From positions 248,001 to 312,000 of the forward strand of contig CAVZDP010000009.1 in NCBI GenBank assembly GCA_963774075.1: a stretch of 64,000 bases of DNA, read 5' to 3'. The notes below the pieces were generated by a model, which was given only the letters and a program-made list of their open reading frames with translations, was not told the origin of the DNA and made no database searches. Of the stretch, positions 26,469 through 34,054 are shown one piece after another. The position numbers were made by a program, and so were the translations under genes. The stretch's first letter is position 1, and each line of letters opens with the position of its first letter. This DNA comes from JBBQNR01 sp963774075 (GTDB lineage: Bacteria; Actinomycetota; Thermoleophilia; Solirubrobacterales; JBBDJG01).

Positions 26469-27881
26469 GTGACGCGCTACACGTCCGCAACCCAAAGCGA
26501 CCGCGAGCAGATGCTGGCGGCGATCGGAGCCTCGTCGATCGACGAGCTCTTCTCGGACGTGCCCGATGCGGTCCGCCTGGAGAGGCCGCTTGCGCTGCCG
26601 GCCGGCAAGCCCGAGTCGCATGTGTACGACGAGCTCTCCGCGCTCGCCGCGCGCAACACGCACGCCGAGAGCGAGATCACCTTTCTCGGCGCCGGCATGT
26701 ACGACCACTACGTGCCGGCGATCGTGGACGCGATCACCCAGCGCTCGGAGTTCCTTACCCCGTACACGCCCTACCAGCCGGAGATCTCGCAGGGAGGGCT
26801 TCAGGTCATGTTCGAGTTCCAGACGGCGATCTCAGAGCTGACCGGCCTGCCCGTTGCGAACGCGTCACTGTACGAGGCGCCCTCCTCGGTCGCTTCCGCG
26901 GGCTACCTGGCGAGGGCAGAGACGGGACGCCGGCGCCTGGTCGTCTCGCGCGGTGTCCACCCGCACAGCCGGGAGGCGCTCGCGACGTATGCGCGCGGCT
27001 TCGGCTGCGAGATCGTGGAGGTCGCGCTCGAGGACGGCGCGACGCCCGCCGACCGGCTCGAGGCCGCCGTCGACGACGACACCGCCGCCGTGATCCTCCA
27101 GCAGCCGAACTTCCTGGGCGCGGTGGAGGACCTCGAGGCGCTCGCGCCGGTGGCGAAGCGCACGGGCGCCCTGCTGGTGACCTCGGTGGACGCGATGACG
27201 CTCGGCGTGCTGCGGCCTCCGGGCGAGTTCGGCGTCGACGTCGCGGTGGGAGAGGGTCAGCCGCTGGGCAACCGGCTCGACTTCGGCGGGCCCTCGTTCG
27301 GCTTCTTCGCGGCGCGCGAGCAGTACATCCGCCGCATGCCGGGACGCATCGCGGGCGAGACGACGGACGTCGACGGTCGTCGCGGCTTCGTGCTCTCGCT
27401 GCAGACGCGCGAGCAGCACATACGACGCGAGAAGGCGACGTCCAACATCTGCACCAGCCAGGCCCTCAACGCACTGGCGGGGACCGTATACCTGGCGTGG
27501 CTAGGCAAGCAGGGAATCGTCGAGCTCGGCGAGCTGATGCTGAAAAGGACCGCGTACCTGCGCGACCGGCTCGCCGCGATCGAAGGCGTCGAGCTGCTGC
27601 ACGAGCGCCCGGTGGTGAGGGAGCTCGCCGTCTCGCTGGACGCGCCGGTGGATCAGGTGCTGCGCCGCCTCGCCGAGCGCGGGGTCAATGGCGGCTATCC
27701 GCTCGCGCGCGACTACCCCGAGCACCCGAACGGGCTTCTCGTCGCCGTGACCGAGCGTCGCTCGCGTGCGGACCTCGACACCCTCTGCGAGCTGCTGGAG
27801 CGCGCGGTCGCGAGCGAGCGGGCCGGCCGCCACGAATCGACCGAGGCCCGCGCGAGTGAGACCGGGGCGGTGAGCGCGTGA
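26469..27881 (+). CDS. gcvPA: Glycine dehydrogenase (decarboxylating) subunit 1
   Basis: Half of the split P protein; pairs with GcvPB to decarboxylate glycine. The 470-residue product starts at GTG 26469, with ACGTCC-type sequence after it rather than a second start. Landmarks are FLGAGMYDHYVPAIVD, TPYTPYQPEISQGGLQVMFEFQT, ASLYEAPSSVASAGYLA, and RREKATSNICTSQALNALAG. It lacks the PLP lysine, as expected for this subunit. The stop overlaps gcvPB (GTGA). Confidence 0.96.
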   Translation: MTRYTSATQSDREQMLAAIGASSIDELFSDVPDAVRLERPLALPAGKPESHVYDELSALAARNTHAESEITFLGAGMYDHYVPAIVDAITQRSEFLTPYTPYQPEISQGGLQVMFEFQTAISELTGLPVANASLYEAPSSVASAGYLARAETGRRRLVVSRGVHPHSREALATYARGFGCEIVEVALEDGATPADRLEAAVDDDTAAVILQQPNFLGAVEDLEALAPVAKRTGALLVTSVDAMTLGVLRPPGEFGVDVAVGEGQPLGNRLDFGGPSFGFFAAREQYIRRMPGRIAGETTDVDGRRGFVLSLQTREQHIRREKATSNICTSQALNALAGTVYLAWLGKQGIVELGELMLKRTAYLRDRLAAIEGVELLHERPVVRELAVSLDAPVDQVLRRLAERGVNGGYPLARDYPEHPNGLLVAVTERRSRADLDTLCELLERAVASERAGRHESTEARASETGAVSA

Positions 27882-29416
27882 TCCGCCCACCCGCCGGCAC
27901 CGACGGCGGCCGCTACCAGACGCCGATGCAGCGCGAGGCGGTGGTGACGGTCTACGAGCGCTCGCAGGCCGGCCGCAGGGCTGCTGTGCTGCCGGAGCTC
28001 GACGTCCCGGACCGCGCGCCCGACGAGCTCGTGCCGGCTCACTTGCTGCGCGAGCGCCCGCCCGAACTGCCCGAGATCTCCGAGCCCGAGATCGTGCGCC
28101 ACTACAACCGTCTCTCACGACGCAACTTCGACCTCGACTCCGGCTTCTATCCGCTCGGCTCCTGCACGATGAAGCACAACCCGCGCCTCAACGAGCGCGT
28201 CGCGGCGCTGCCCGGTCACGCACGCCTGCATCCGCTGCAGTCACCCGAGCGCGCGCAGGGCGCCCTCGACCTGATGTGGCGGTTGCAGGAGTCTCTGGCG
28301 GAGATTTGTGGCCTGCCGCACGTGAGTCTTCAGCCCTCCGCAGGCGCGCACGGCGAGCTTGCCGGTCTGCTTCTGACGCGCGCATATCACGAGGATCGCG
28401 GCGAGCACCGCACGAAGGTGCTGACGCCCGACACGGCGCACGGCACGAACCCCGCGACCGTCACGATGGCCGGCTACGACGTGGTGAAGGTTGCCACCGA
28501 CTCACGGGGCGGGATCGACGTCGACGACCTGCGCGAGAAGGCGGACGACGACGTCGCCTGCCTGATGCTGACCAACCCGAACACGCTCGGCCTCTTCGAC
28601 GAGCGGATCGAGGAGATCGCGCGCATCGTGCACGACACCGGCGCGACGCTCTATTACGACGGCGCCAACCTCAATGCGGTGATGGGCATCTCGAGGCCCG
28701 GCGACATGGGGTTCGACATCGTGCACGTCAACCTGCACAAGTCGTTCTCCCAGCCGCACGGCGGCGGCGGACCGGGCGCCGGCCCGATCGCCGTCTCGGA
28801 GCGGATCGAGCCCTACCTTCCGCGCCCGCAGGTCGTCGTTCGCAAGGCCGCCAATGGCGGCGAGCCGCACTTCGACCTCGACTACGAGCGCCCGAAGTCG
28901 ATCGGCAGGCTACGCGGCTTCCAGGGCAACTTCGGCGTCTTCGTGCGCTCGTTCGCGTACATCCAGAGCCTCGGCGGCGACGGGCTGAAGGAGGCCTCCG
29001 AGACGGCTGTGCTGAACGCCAACTACCTGATGTCCCGTCTCGCCGCCGGCAGGGCCGGCCGTTACCTGCCGCCGGCGTTCGAGCGCACGTGCAAGCACGA
29101 GTTCGTGCTCTCGGGCGCGCGGGCGAAGAAGGAGCTCGGCATCAGGACGCAGGACATCGCCAAGCGCCTGCTCGACTTCGGCTTCCACCCGCCGACCGTC
29201 TACTTCCCGTTGCTTGTCGACGAGGCGTTGATGATCGAGCCGACCGAGACCGAGACGAGGGAGACGCTCGACGCGTTCGCCGACGCCGTGGAGGAGCTGC
29301 TGGCCGAGGCGGAGGAGGACCCGCAGATCGCACGTGACGCGCCCTACACCACCCCCGTGCGCCGGCTCGACGAGGTCAAGGCGGCTCGGGACCCGGTGGT
29401 GCGCCAGCCGCTCTAG
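27878..29416 (+). CDS. gcvPB: Glycine dehydrogenase (decarboxylating) subunit 2
   Basis: PLP-binding half of the split glycine decarboxylase. GTG 27878; 512 residues. Landmarks are FYPLGSCTMKHNPRLNE, LQPSAGAHGELAGLLL, DTAHGTNPATVTMAGY, LTNPNTLGLFDERI, YYDGANLNAVMG, and the PLP lysine K288 in NLHKSFSQPHGGGGPG. The C-terminal KHEFVLSGARAKKELGIRTQDIAKRLLDFG is conserved. The split arrangement argues against proteobacterial or classic streptomycete origin, where the P protein is one chain. Confidence 0.96.
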   Translation: MIRPPAGTDGGRYQTPMQREAVVTVYERSQAGRRAAVLPELDVPDRAPDELVPAHLLRERPPELPEISEPEIVRHYNRLSRRNFDLDSGFYPLGSCTMKHNPRLNERVAALPGHARLHPLQSPERAQGALDLMWRLQESLAEICGLPHVSLQPSAGAHGELAGLLLTRAYHEDRGEHRTKVLTPDTAHGTNPATVTMAGYDVVKVATDSRGGIDVDDLREKADDDVACLMLTNPNTLGLFDERIEEIARIVHDTGATLYYDGANLNAVMGISRPGDMGFDIVHVNLHKSFSQPHGGGGPGAGPIAVSERIEPYLPRPQVVVRKAANGGEPHFDLDYERPKSIGRLRGFQGNFGVFVRSFAYIQSLGGDGLKEASETAVLNANYLMSRLAAGRAGRYLPPAFERTCKHEFVLSGARAKKELGIRTQDIAKRLLDFGFHPPTVYFPLLVDEALMIEPTETETRETLDAFADAVEELLAEAEEDPQIARDAPYTTPVRRLDEVKAARDPVVRQPL

Positions 29417-29461
29417 GCCGGCCTAGGGGCTGGGCGCCACACGTCGCCCACGGCGACCCGA

Positions 29462-29842
29462 TCAGGTGGGGCCGTGTGGGGCGACGGTGCCGCCCTCCGG
29501 CTCGAGCGGCAGGCCGGCCTCCGCCCAGGCGGCGATCCCGCCGGCCAGGTTGTAGGCGTCGTAGCCACTCGCGGTGAAGGCCTGAGTCGCGAGCGCCGAG
29601 CGGCGGCCGACCCGGCACTGGAAGACGACGGCCTTGTCGCGGTCGATCTCGCCTGCGCGCCCGGCGAGGTGCTCGAGCTCGATGTGGAGCACGCCGGCTA
29701 TGTGTCCCGCGTCGTACTCGTACTGCTCTCGCACGTCCACCACTCGCACGTCGCCGCTCTCGAGCAGCTCGGCGACGCGCTGGGGGGCGAGGTCGCGCTC
29801 GGTCTCGTCGAAGGTGTTCACGGTTGCCGAGGATAGCCGCAC
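29462..29842 (-). CDS. Single-domain rhodanese-like protein
   Basis: Probable sulfurtransferase or persulfide carrier. 126 residues from GTG 29842, with a second GTG eight codons on (VNTFDETER) equally possible. One rhodanese domain: VRVVDVREQYEYDAGHIAG, then the active loop FQCRVGRRSALA with catalytic C76, and GIAAWAEAGLP at the end. It is convergent with gcvPB and lies in the same direction as, and downstream of, the nitroreductase gene. Confidence 0.9.
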   Translation of the reverse strand: MRLSSATVNTFDETERDLAPQRVAELLESGDVRVVDVREQYEYDAGHIAGVLHIELEHLAGRAGEIDRDKAVVFQCRVGRRSALATQAFTASGYDAYNLAGGIAAWAEAGLPLEPEGGTVAPHGPT

Positions 29843-29859
29843 ACCGTGGAGGCAGCCTC

Positions 29860-30420
29860 TTAGTCCAAGAACGTCACGTATGCCTCGGGGGAGCTGCGCT
29901 CGGGTGTCACCGCCTCCTGCTTCGCTCGGCCGAGGTGAAGCAGCCCGATGAAGCGCTCGTCGTCTCCAAGCCCGACGGCCGAGCGCCCGGCCTCCGTTCT
30001 CAGAACCCCGGGTGTGCGCCAGTAGCCGGCGATGCCGCGCGAGTGAGCGGCGAGCAGCACGACGTAGGCGGCGCAGGCGGCCGCGTAGCGATCCTCCTCG
30101 TCCTGGATCGGGTCGTCCGACTGCACGACCGAGCAGACGACGAGCGTCGGCGCGCGATCGAGCTTCGCCGCCGCCGCCGCCCCGATGGCCTCGGGGTCCG
30201 AGCCCGGGGGCGCCTCTTCAACCGCCTGCTCGGCGGCCGCCCGCTTGAGCCGCCGGTGGCTCTGCGGCCCGAGCACCCGAAAGCGCCACGGGTTCGTGAG
30301 GTGATGGTTGGGCGCCCAGCGCGCCAGCTCGAGCAGCCCCTCGAGCAGCGCCCGCTCGATGGGCTCCGGCTCGAACGCCTTCACCGTGCGGCGTGAGCGA
30401 ATCGCCTGCTCGACGTCCAC
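29860..30420 (-). CDS. Nitroreductase family protein
   Basis: FMN-dependent oxidoreductase of the nitroreductase fold; substrate unknown. 186 residues from GTG 30420. The N-terminal FMN-phosphate site is IRSRRTVKAFEPEPI; then LARWAPNHHLTNPWRFRVLG, and the C-terminal GLGDDERFIGLLHLGRA contains the family GxxxxE/D-type segment. No Shine-Dalgarno is present; a -10-like TATACC lies nine bases upstream of the start. Divergent from the alcohol dehydrogenase. Confidence 0.9.
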   Translation of the reverse strand: MDVEQAIRSRRTVKAFEPEPIERALLEGLLELARWAPNHHLTNPWRFRVLGPQSHRRLKRAAAEQAVEEAPPGSDPEAIGAAAAAKLDRAPTLVVCSVVQSDDPIQDEEDRYAAACAAYVVLLAAHSRGIAGYWRTPGVLRTEAGRSAVGLGDDERFIGLLHLGRAKQEAVTPERSSPEAYVTFLD

Positions 30421-30437
30421 GCGCTCGAGGGTATAGA
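30410..30437. promoter_or_regulatory. Overlapping divergent promoters sharing one TATA element
   Basis: On the plus strand TCGACG (30410-30415), 16 bp, TATAGA (30432-30437) ends nine bases before the dehydrogenase ATG 30447. On the minus strand TATACC (complement of 30430-30435) ends nine bases before the nitroreductase GTG 30420. The shared TATA core would give short-leader or leaderless mRNAs both ways. Confidence 0.5.
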
Positions 30438-30446
30438 AGTCGCGTC

Positions 30447-31466
30447 ATGCGCCAGCTGACCGTGGTCGAGCCGAACCGCGTCGAGTGGCTGGACGTCCCC
30501 GAGCCGTCGCTGAACGGGTCGCGCGAGGCGCTGGTGCGGCCGCTGGCCGTGGCGCTCTGCGACCTCGACCACCCGATCGTCGCCGGTGAGGCGCCGTTCG
30601 GGGCTCCGATCGCGCTCGGGCACGAGTTCATTGCCGAGGTCGTAGAGGTGGGCGACGATGTCCGCAGCATTGCCCCTGGAGCGCGCGCGGTCGTGCCGTT
30701 CCAGATCTCCTGCGGCGAGTGCGAGCGGTGCGCGCGTGGTCGGACCGGTGACTGCCTGAGCGTTCCGCGGCAGTCGATGTACGGGTTCGGAGCCTTCGGC
30801 GGCGACTGGGGTGGAGCCCTGAGCGACCTCGTGCGCGTGCCGTACGCGGACGCGATGCTCGTCCCGCTCCCGAACGGCGTCGACCCGGTCGCGGTCGCGA
30901 GCGCGAGCGACAACATCGCTGACGGCTGGCGCACGGTCGCCGGTCCGCTCGAGCGCCGGCCCGGCGCCGAGGTGCTGATCTGCGGCGGCTGGGCTCGCAG
31001 CATCGGCCTGTACGCGGTCCAGATCGCCGTCGCGCTCGGCGCCGGGAGGGTCGTCTACACCGACCCGGATCACGACCGCAGGCAACTCGCGGAGAGTTTC
31101 GGAGCCGAGATCCTCGAGGACGGCGGCCGGCGGGCGGGCGCCTTCCCGATCACCGTCGACACCAGCGGCTCGCGCGAGGGCCTGGCGCTCGCGCTTCGGT
31201 CGACCGAGCCCGGCGGAGTGTGCACGAGCGTCGGGATCCTGTTCGAGGCAGAGACTCCGATGCCGCTGCTCGAGATGTACACGAACGGAGTCGAGTTCCG
31301 CGTCGGCCGCCCGATGGCGCGCACGATCATCCCTCAGGTTCTGGACCGGGTCGCCGCGGGCGCCCTCAGCCCCGAGCACGTGACCAGCCGGGTCGCCACC
31401 TGGGCGGAGGCCGCCGACGCGGTGCTCGAGCGCGAGGTCAAGCTGGTGCTCGCGCGCGACGACTGA
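30447..31466 (+). CDS. Zinc-dependent alcohol dehydrogenase family protein (MDR)
   Basis: Medium-chain dehydrogenase/reductase with GroES-like and Rossmann domains. ATG 30447; 339 residues. An in-frame upstream ATG at 30393 is rejected because it overlaps the divergent gene and its promoter. Catalytic zinc ligands are likely C38 and H59-E60 (ALGHEF). The structural zinc cysteines are CGECERCARGRTGDC. The nucleotide-binding region LICGGWARSIGLYAVQIAVALGAGRVVYTD replaces the usual GxGxxG with GGWARSIG. Substrate is unknown; it resembles threonine/sorbitol-dehydrogenase-like proteins. Confidence 0.88.
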   Translation: MRQLTVVEPNRVEWLDVPEPSLNGSREALVRPLAVALCDLDHPIVAGEAPFGAPIALGHEFIAEVVEVGDDVRSIAPGARAVVPFQISCGECERCARGRTGDCLSVPRQSMYGFGAFGGDWGGALSDLVRVPYADAMLVPLPNGVDPVAVASASDNIADGWRTVAGPLERRPGAEVLICGGWARSIGLYAVQIAVALGAGRVVYTDPDHDRRQLAESFGAEILEDGGRRAGAFPITVDTSGSREGLALALRSTEPGGVCTSVGILFEAETPMPLLEMYTNGVEFRVGRPMARTIIPQVLDRVAAGALSPEHVTSRVATWAEAADAVLEREVKLVLARDD

Positions 31467-31522
31467 TCCTCCTTTCCGCCGACGCCGTGTCTGGCGGGGC
31501 GGCCTTGTCCCGGCGCGGGGTT

Positions 31523-32575
31523 ATGCTTGCCCGGTTGTCGGTCGCCGCCCAAACCGCGAGCGCGATCCGCGTGCGGGAGCGCGTCTTCTCCGGAATGCGC
31601 CCGACCGGCCGGCTTCACATCGGGCACTGGTTCGGCGCGCTCAAGAACTGGATCGCGCTTCAGGAGAGCTACGACTGCATCTACTGCGTGGTCGACCTGC
31701 ACGCCCTCACCACCGGCTTCCGCGACGTTTCTCGCATCCACGAGGACGGCCTGGAGATGCTCGCCGACTGGATCGGGGCCGGGGTGGACCCGGAGCGCTC
31801 CATCGTGTTTCGTCAGTCGGAGGTCCCGGAGCACGCCGAGCTCGCGCTCCTGCTCGGGATGGTGACCCCGAAGTCGTGGCTCGAGCGCGTGCCGACCTAC
31901 AAAGGGCAGATCGCCGAGCTGGGCGAGGAGATCGACACCTACGGCTTCTTCGGCTACCCGCTGCTGCAGACGGCCGACATCATCCTCTACCACGCGACCA
32001 AGGTGCCGGTCGGCCAGGACCAGCTTCCCCACCTGGAGCTCGCGCGCGAGGTGGTGCGCCGCTTCAACCACCTGTACGGCTCGGGAGTCCAGGGCGATGA
32101 CGGGCAGGTGTTTCCCGAGCCAGAGGCCGTATTGACGGAATCGCCGGTGCTGCTCGGCATCGACAACCGCAAGATGTCCAAGAGCTACAACAACGCGATC
32201 GAGCTCGGTGCCGACCCGGACACGATCCGCGACATGGTCGGCAGGATGATCACGGACCCCCTGAAGATCCGCCGCGGCGACCCGGGGCGTCCCGAGATCT
32301 GCAACGTGTTCTCCTACGAGAAGCTCTTCGACACGCCGGCAGAGCGGGTTGCCGAGATCGACCGCACGTGCCGCTCGGGCGAGCTCGGCTGCAAGGAGCA
32401 CAAGGAGGAGATCGCGGAGCGGATCATCGAGTACCTGCGACCGTTTCACGAGCGTCGCGAGCAGGCGCTCGCCGACCGCGGCGAGCTCGAGCGCATCCTC
32501 TCGGAGGGCGCCGAGCGCGCACGGACAATCGCGGTGCCGGTGATGGACAGGACGAAGCGGGCGATGGGGCTCTGA
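31523..32575 (+). CDS. trpS: Tryptophanyl-tRNA synthetase
   Basis: Class I aminoacyl-tRNA synthetase charging tRNA-Trp. 350 residues from ATG 31523; TTG 31535 or a later GTG are possible, since no Shine-Dalgarno is seen. VFSGMRPTGRLHIGHW carries the HIGH motif (32-35); VDLHALTT, PLLQTADIILYHATKVPVGQDQLPHLELAR and KMSKS (217-221) are all present. Length and the GQDQ segment favour Trp over Tyr. The stop is 41 bases before the scpA start. Confidence 0.95.
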   Translation: MLARLSVAAQTASAIRVRERVFSGMRPTGRLHIGHWFGALKNWIALQESYDCIYCVVDLHALTTGFRDVSRIHEDGLEMLADWIGAGVDPERSIVFRQSEVPEHAELALLLGMVTPKSWLERVPTYKGQIAELGEEIDTYGFFGYPLLQTADIILYHATKVPVGQDQLPHLELAREVVRRFNHLYGSGVQGDDGQVFPEPEAVLTESPVLLGIDNRKMSKSYNNAIELGADPDTIRDMVGRMITDPLKIRRGDPGRPEICNVFSYEKLFDTPAERVAEIDRTCRSGELGCKEHKEEIAERIIEYLRPFHERREQALADRGELERILSEGAERARTIAVPVMDRTKRAMGL

Positions 32576-32616
32576 CACAGCTCGCGACAGTCGGCGACGG
32601 GCGCTGGACGCTCGAC

Positions 32617-33345
32617 ATGGACGTCTTCGAGGGCCCCTTCGACCTGCTCGTGACGCTGGTGCTGAACGAGGAGATCGACCTGCTCGAGGTGCACCTGGCC
32701 GAGGTCGTCCTCGCCTACATCGAGCGGCTCGACGCTCGGGGAGAGCTCGACCTCGAAGCGGCTACCGAGTTCCTCGTGCTGATAGCGGCGCTGCTCGAGC
32801 TCAAGTCGCGGCTGATGCTTCCGGGCGAGGAGATGGAGGGCCTCGACATCGAGCCGCAGGAGGCGGTCGAGGAGCTGCTGGCCCGCATGCTCGAGTACAC
32901 GCGCTTCCGTCGCGCGGCCCAGTGGATGCACGAGCGCCTCGCGGCCGAGCAGGGCTACCGCTACCGCTCCGTCCCGCTTCCGCCCGAGCTTCGCCGGGCC
33001 ACGCTCGACACGGCGACCAAGGCCTACGAGCCGGAGCTGCTCGCAGGCGCGATCGACGGCCTGCTTCGCACGCCGCCCGAGGTGGACACGAGCCACCTCG
33101 ACCGCGTCGTCGTCTCCTTCGAGAGATGCGTCTCGAACCTGCGCGAGCTGCTTTCGGCGCGCGAGAGCTTCTCCTTCGAAGAGGCGGTTCGAGGCCAGGA
33201 CCGGATGACTCAAGCGGTGACCTTGTTCGCCCTGCTCGAGCTCTACAAGGGGGGCGAGCTCGCCTGGCGGCAGGACCGGCCGTTCGGGCCCATATCCATC
33301 GAGCCCACCGGTTCCCCGACCACGCCGACTGGAGGTGAAGAGTGA
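32617..33345 (+). CDS. scpA: Segregation and condensation protein A (kleisin)
   Basis: Kleisin subunit of the SMC-ScpAB condensin. ATG 32617 is the only standard start in frame near the conserved N-terminus (MDVFEGPFDLLVTLV), giving 242 residues. The N-terminal SMC-neck binding helices contain EIDLLEVHLAEVVLAYIE and FLVLIAALLELKSRLMLP; the C-terminal winged helix has VTLFALLELYKGGELAWRQ. The family usually has a few more residues before DVFEGP, so an unusual upstream start is possible. The stop overlaps scpB (GTGA). Confidence 0.93.
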   Translation: MDVFEGPFDLLVTLVLNEEIDLLEVHLAEVVLAYIERLDARGELDLEAATEFLVLIAALLELKSRLMLPGEEMEGLDIEPQEAVEELLARMLEYTRFRRAAQWMHERLAAEQGYRYRSVPLPPELRRATLDTATKAYEPELLAGAIDGLLRTPPEVDTSHLDRVVVSFERCVSNLRELLSARESFSFEEAVRGQDRMTQAVTLFALLELYKGGELAWRQDRPFGPISIEPTGSPTTPTGGEE

Positions 33346-33911
33346 ACCCGCTCGCTCGCCAGATCGCCGCCGTTCTGTTCAGCTCCTCGCAGCCTGTTGA
33401 GGCGACGGAGCTGACCGAGGCGCTCGGGTGCGGCGAGCCGGAGCTGGCCGAGGCTCTGGCCGAGATCGAGCGCGAGTTCGGCTCCGGCCGGCTCGGCATC
33501 GTGCTGCGCGAGGTCGCGGGCGGTTACACGCTCGCCTCCGACCCCGAGGCGGAGCCGGCCGTGCGGCGCCTGCTTGCGAAGCCCAGGACGCCGCCGCTCT
33601 CGCAGGCCCAGGCGGAGTGCCTCGCCATCAGCGCCTACCTGCGCCGGGTGTCCCGCCCGGAGATCGCGCGCATCCGCGGCGTCAACTCGGACTCTCCGAT
33701 GGCGACGCTCGAGGAACGGGGGCTGATCGAGGAATGCGGCCGCTCGCGCTTCGGCGCGGTTCTCTACCGGACGACGCCCCTCTTCCAGAGGCTCTTCGGG
33801 CTCGAGAGCCTCGAGTCGCTGCCCGACCCGAGCGGCTTCGACGCCAGCGAGGAGGAGGAGCAGGACCTGCGGGAGAGGCTGCTGCGCGCGGGCGAGCAGC
33901 GCGGCGCTTAG
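33342..33911 (+). CDS. scpB: Segregation and condensation protein B
   Basis: Winged-helix (kite) partner of ScpA in the condensin complex. GTG 33342 overlaps the scpA stop; 189 residues. Two winged-helix domains are visible: residues 1-75 with LARQIAAVLFSSSQPVEATEL, and 85-170 with LSQAQAECLAISAYLRRVSRPEIARIRGVNSDSPMATLEERGLIEECGR. The acidic tail is common in the family. rluB, the usual next gene, is 4.7 kb away. Confidence 0.95.
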   Translation: MNPLARQIAAVLFSSSQPVEATELTEALGCGEPELAEALAEIEREFGSGRLGIVLREVAGGYTLASDPEAEPAVRRLLAKPRTPPLSQAQAECLAISAYLRRVSRPEIARIRGVNSDSPMATLEERGLIEECGRSRFGAVLYRTTPLFQRLFGLESLESLPDPSGFDASEEEEQDLRERLLRAGEQRGA

Positions 33912-33934
33912 GCAAAGCGGGCGGCCGGATTTTT

Positions 33935-33954
33935 GCCGCTTTTTGCGGTCTTTT
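33935..33954 (+). terminator. Weak intrinsic terminator after scpB
   Basis: GCCGC (33935-33939), five T in the loop, GCGGT (33945-33949), then C and TTTT. The stem is five pairs including one G-U, so strength is modest; it lies 24 bases after the scpB stop. Confidence 0.35.
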
Positions 33955-34054
33955 ATCGAGCTCGCCGCCGATGGGTGACCTAGACTGCCTCGCCTTGGCT
34001 GGACGGTGGTCATGGATGGCTCAGGGTGTGGGTGCACGGGCCAGTGCATCTCGC

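Noticed and set aside
30393..30446. ATG 30393 as start of the alcohol dehydrogenase
   Set aside because: It would overlap the divergent nitroreductase gene and the promoter, and the added residues (Arg/Pro-rich) are not part of the family.
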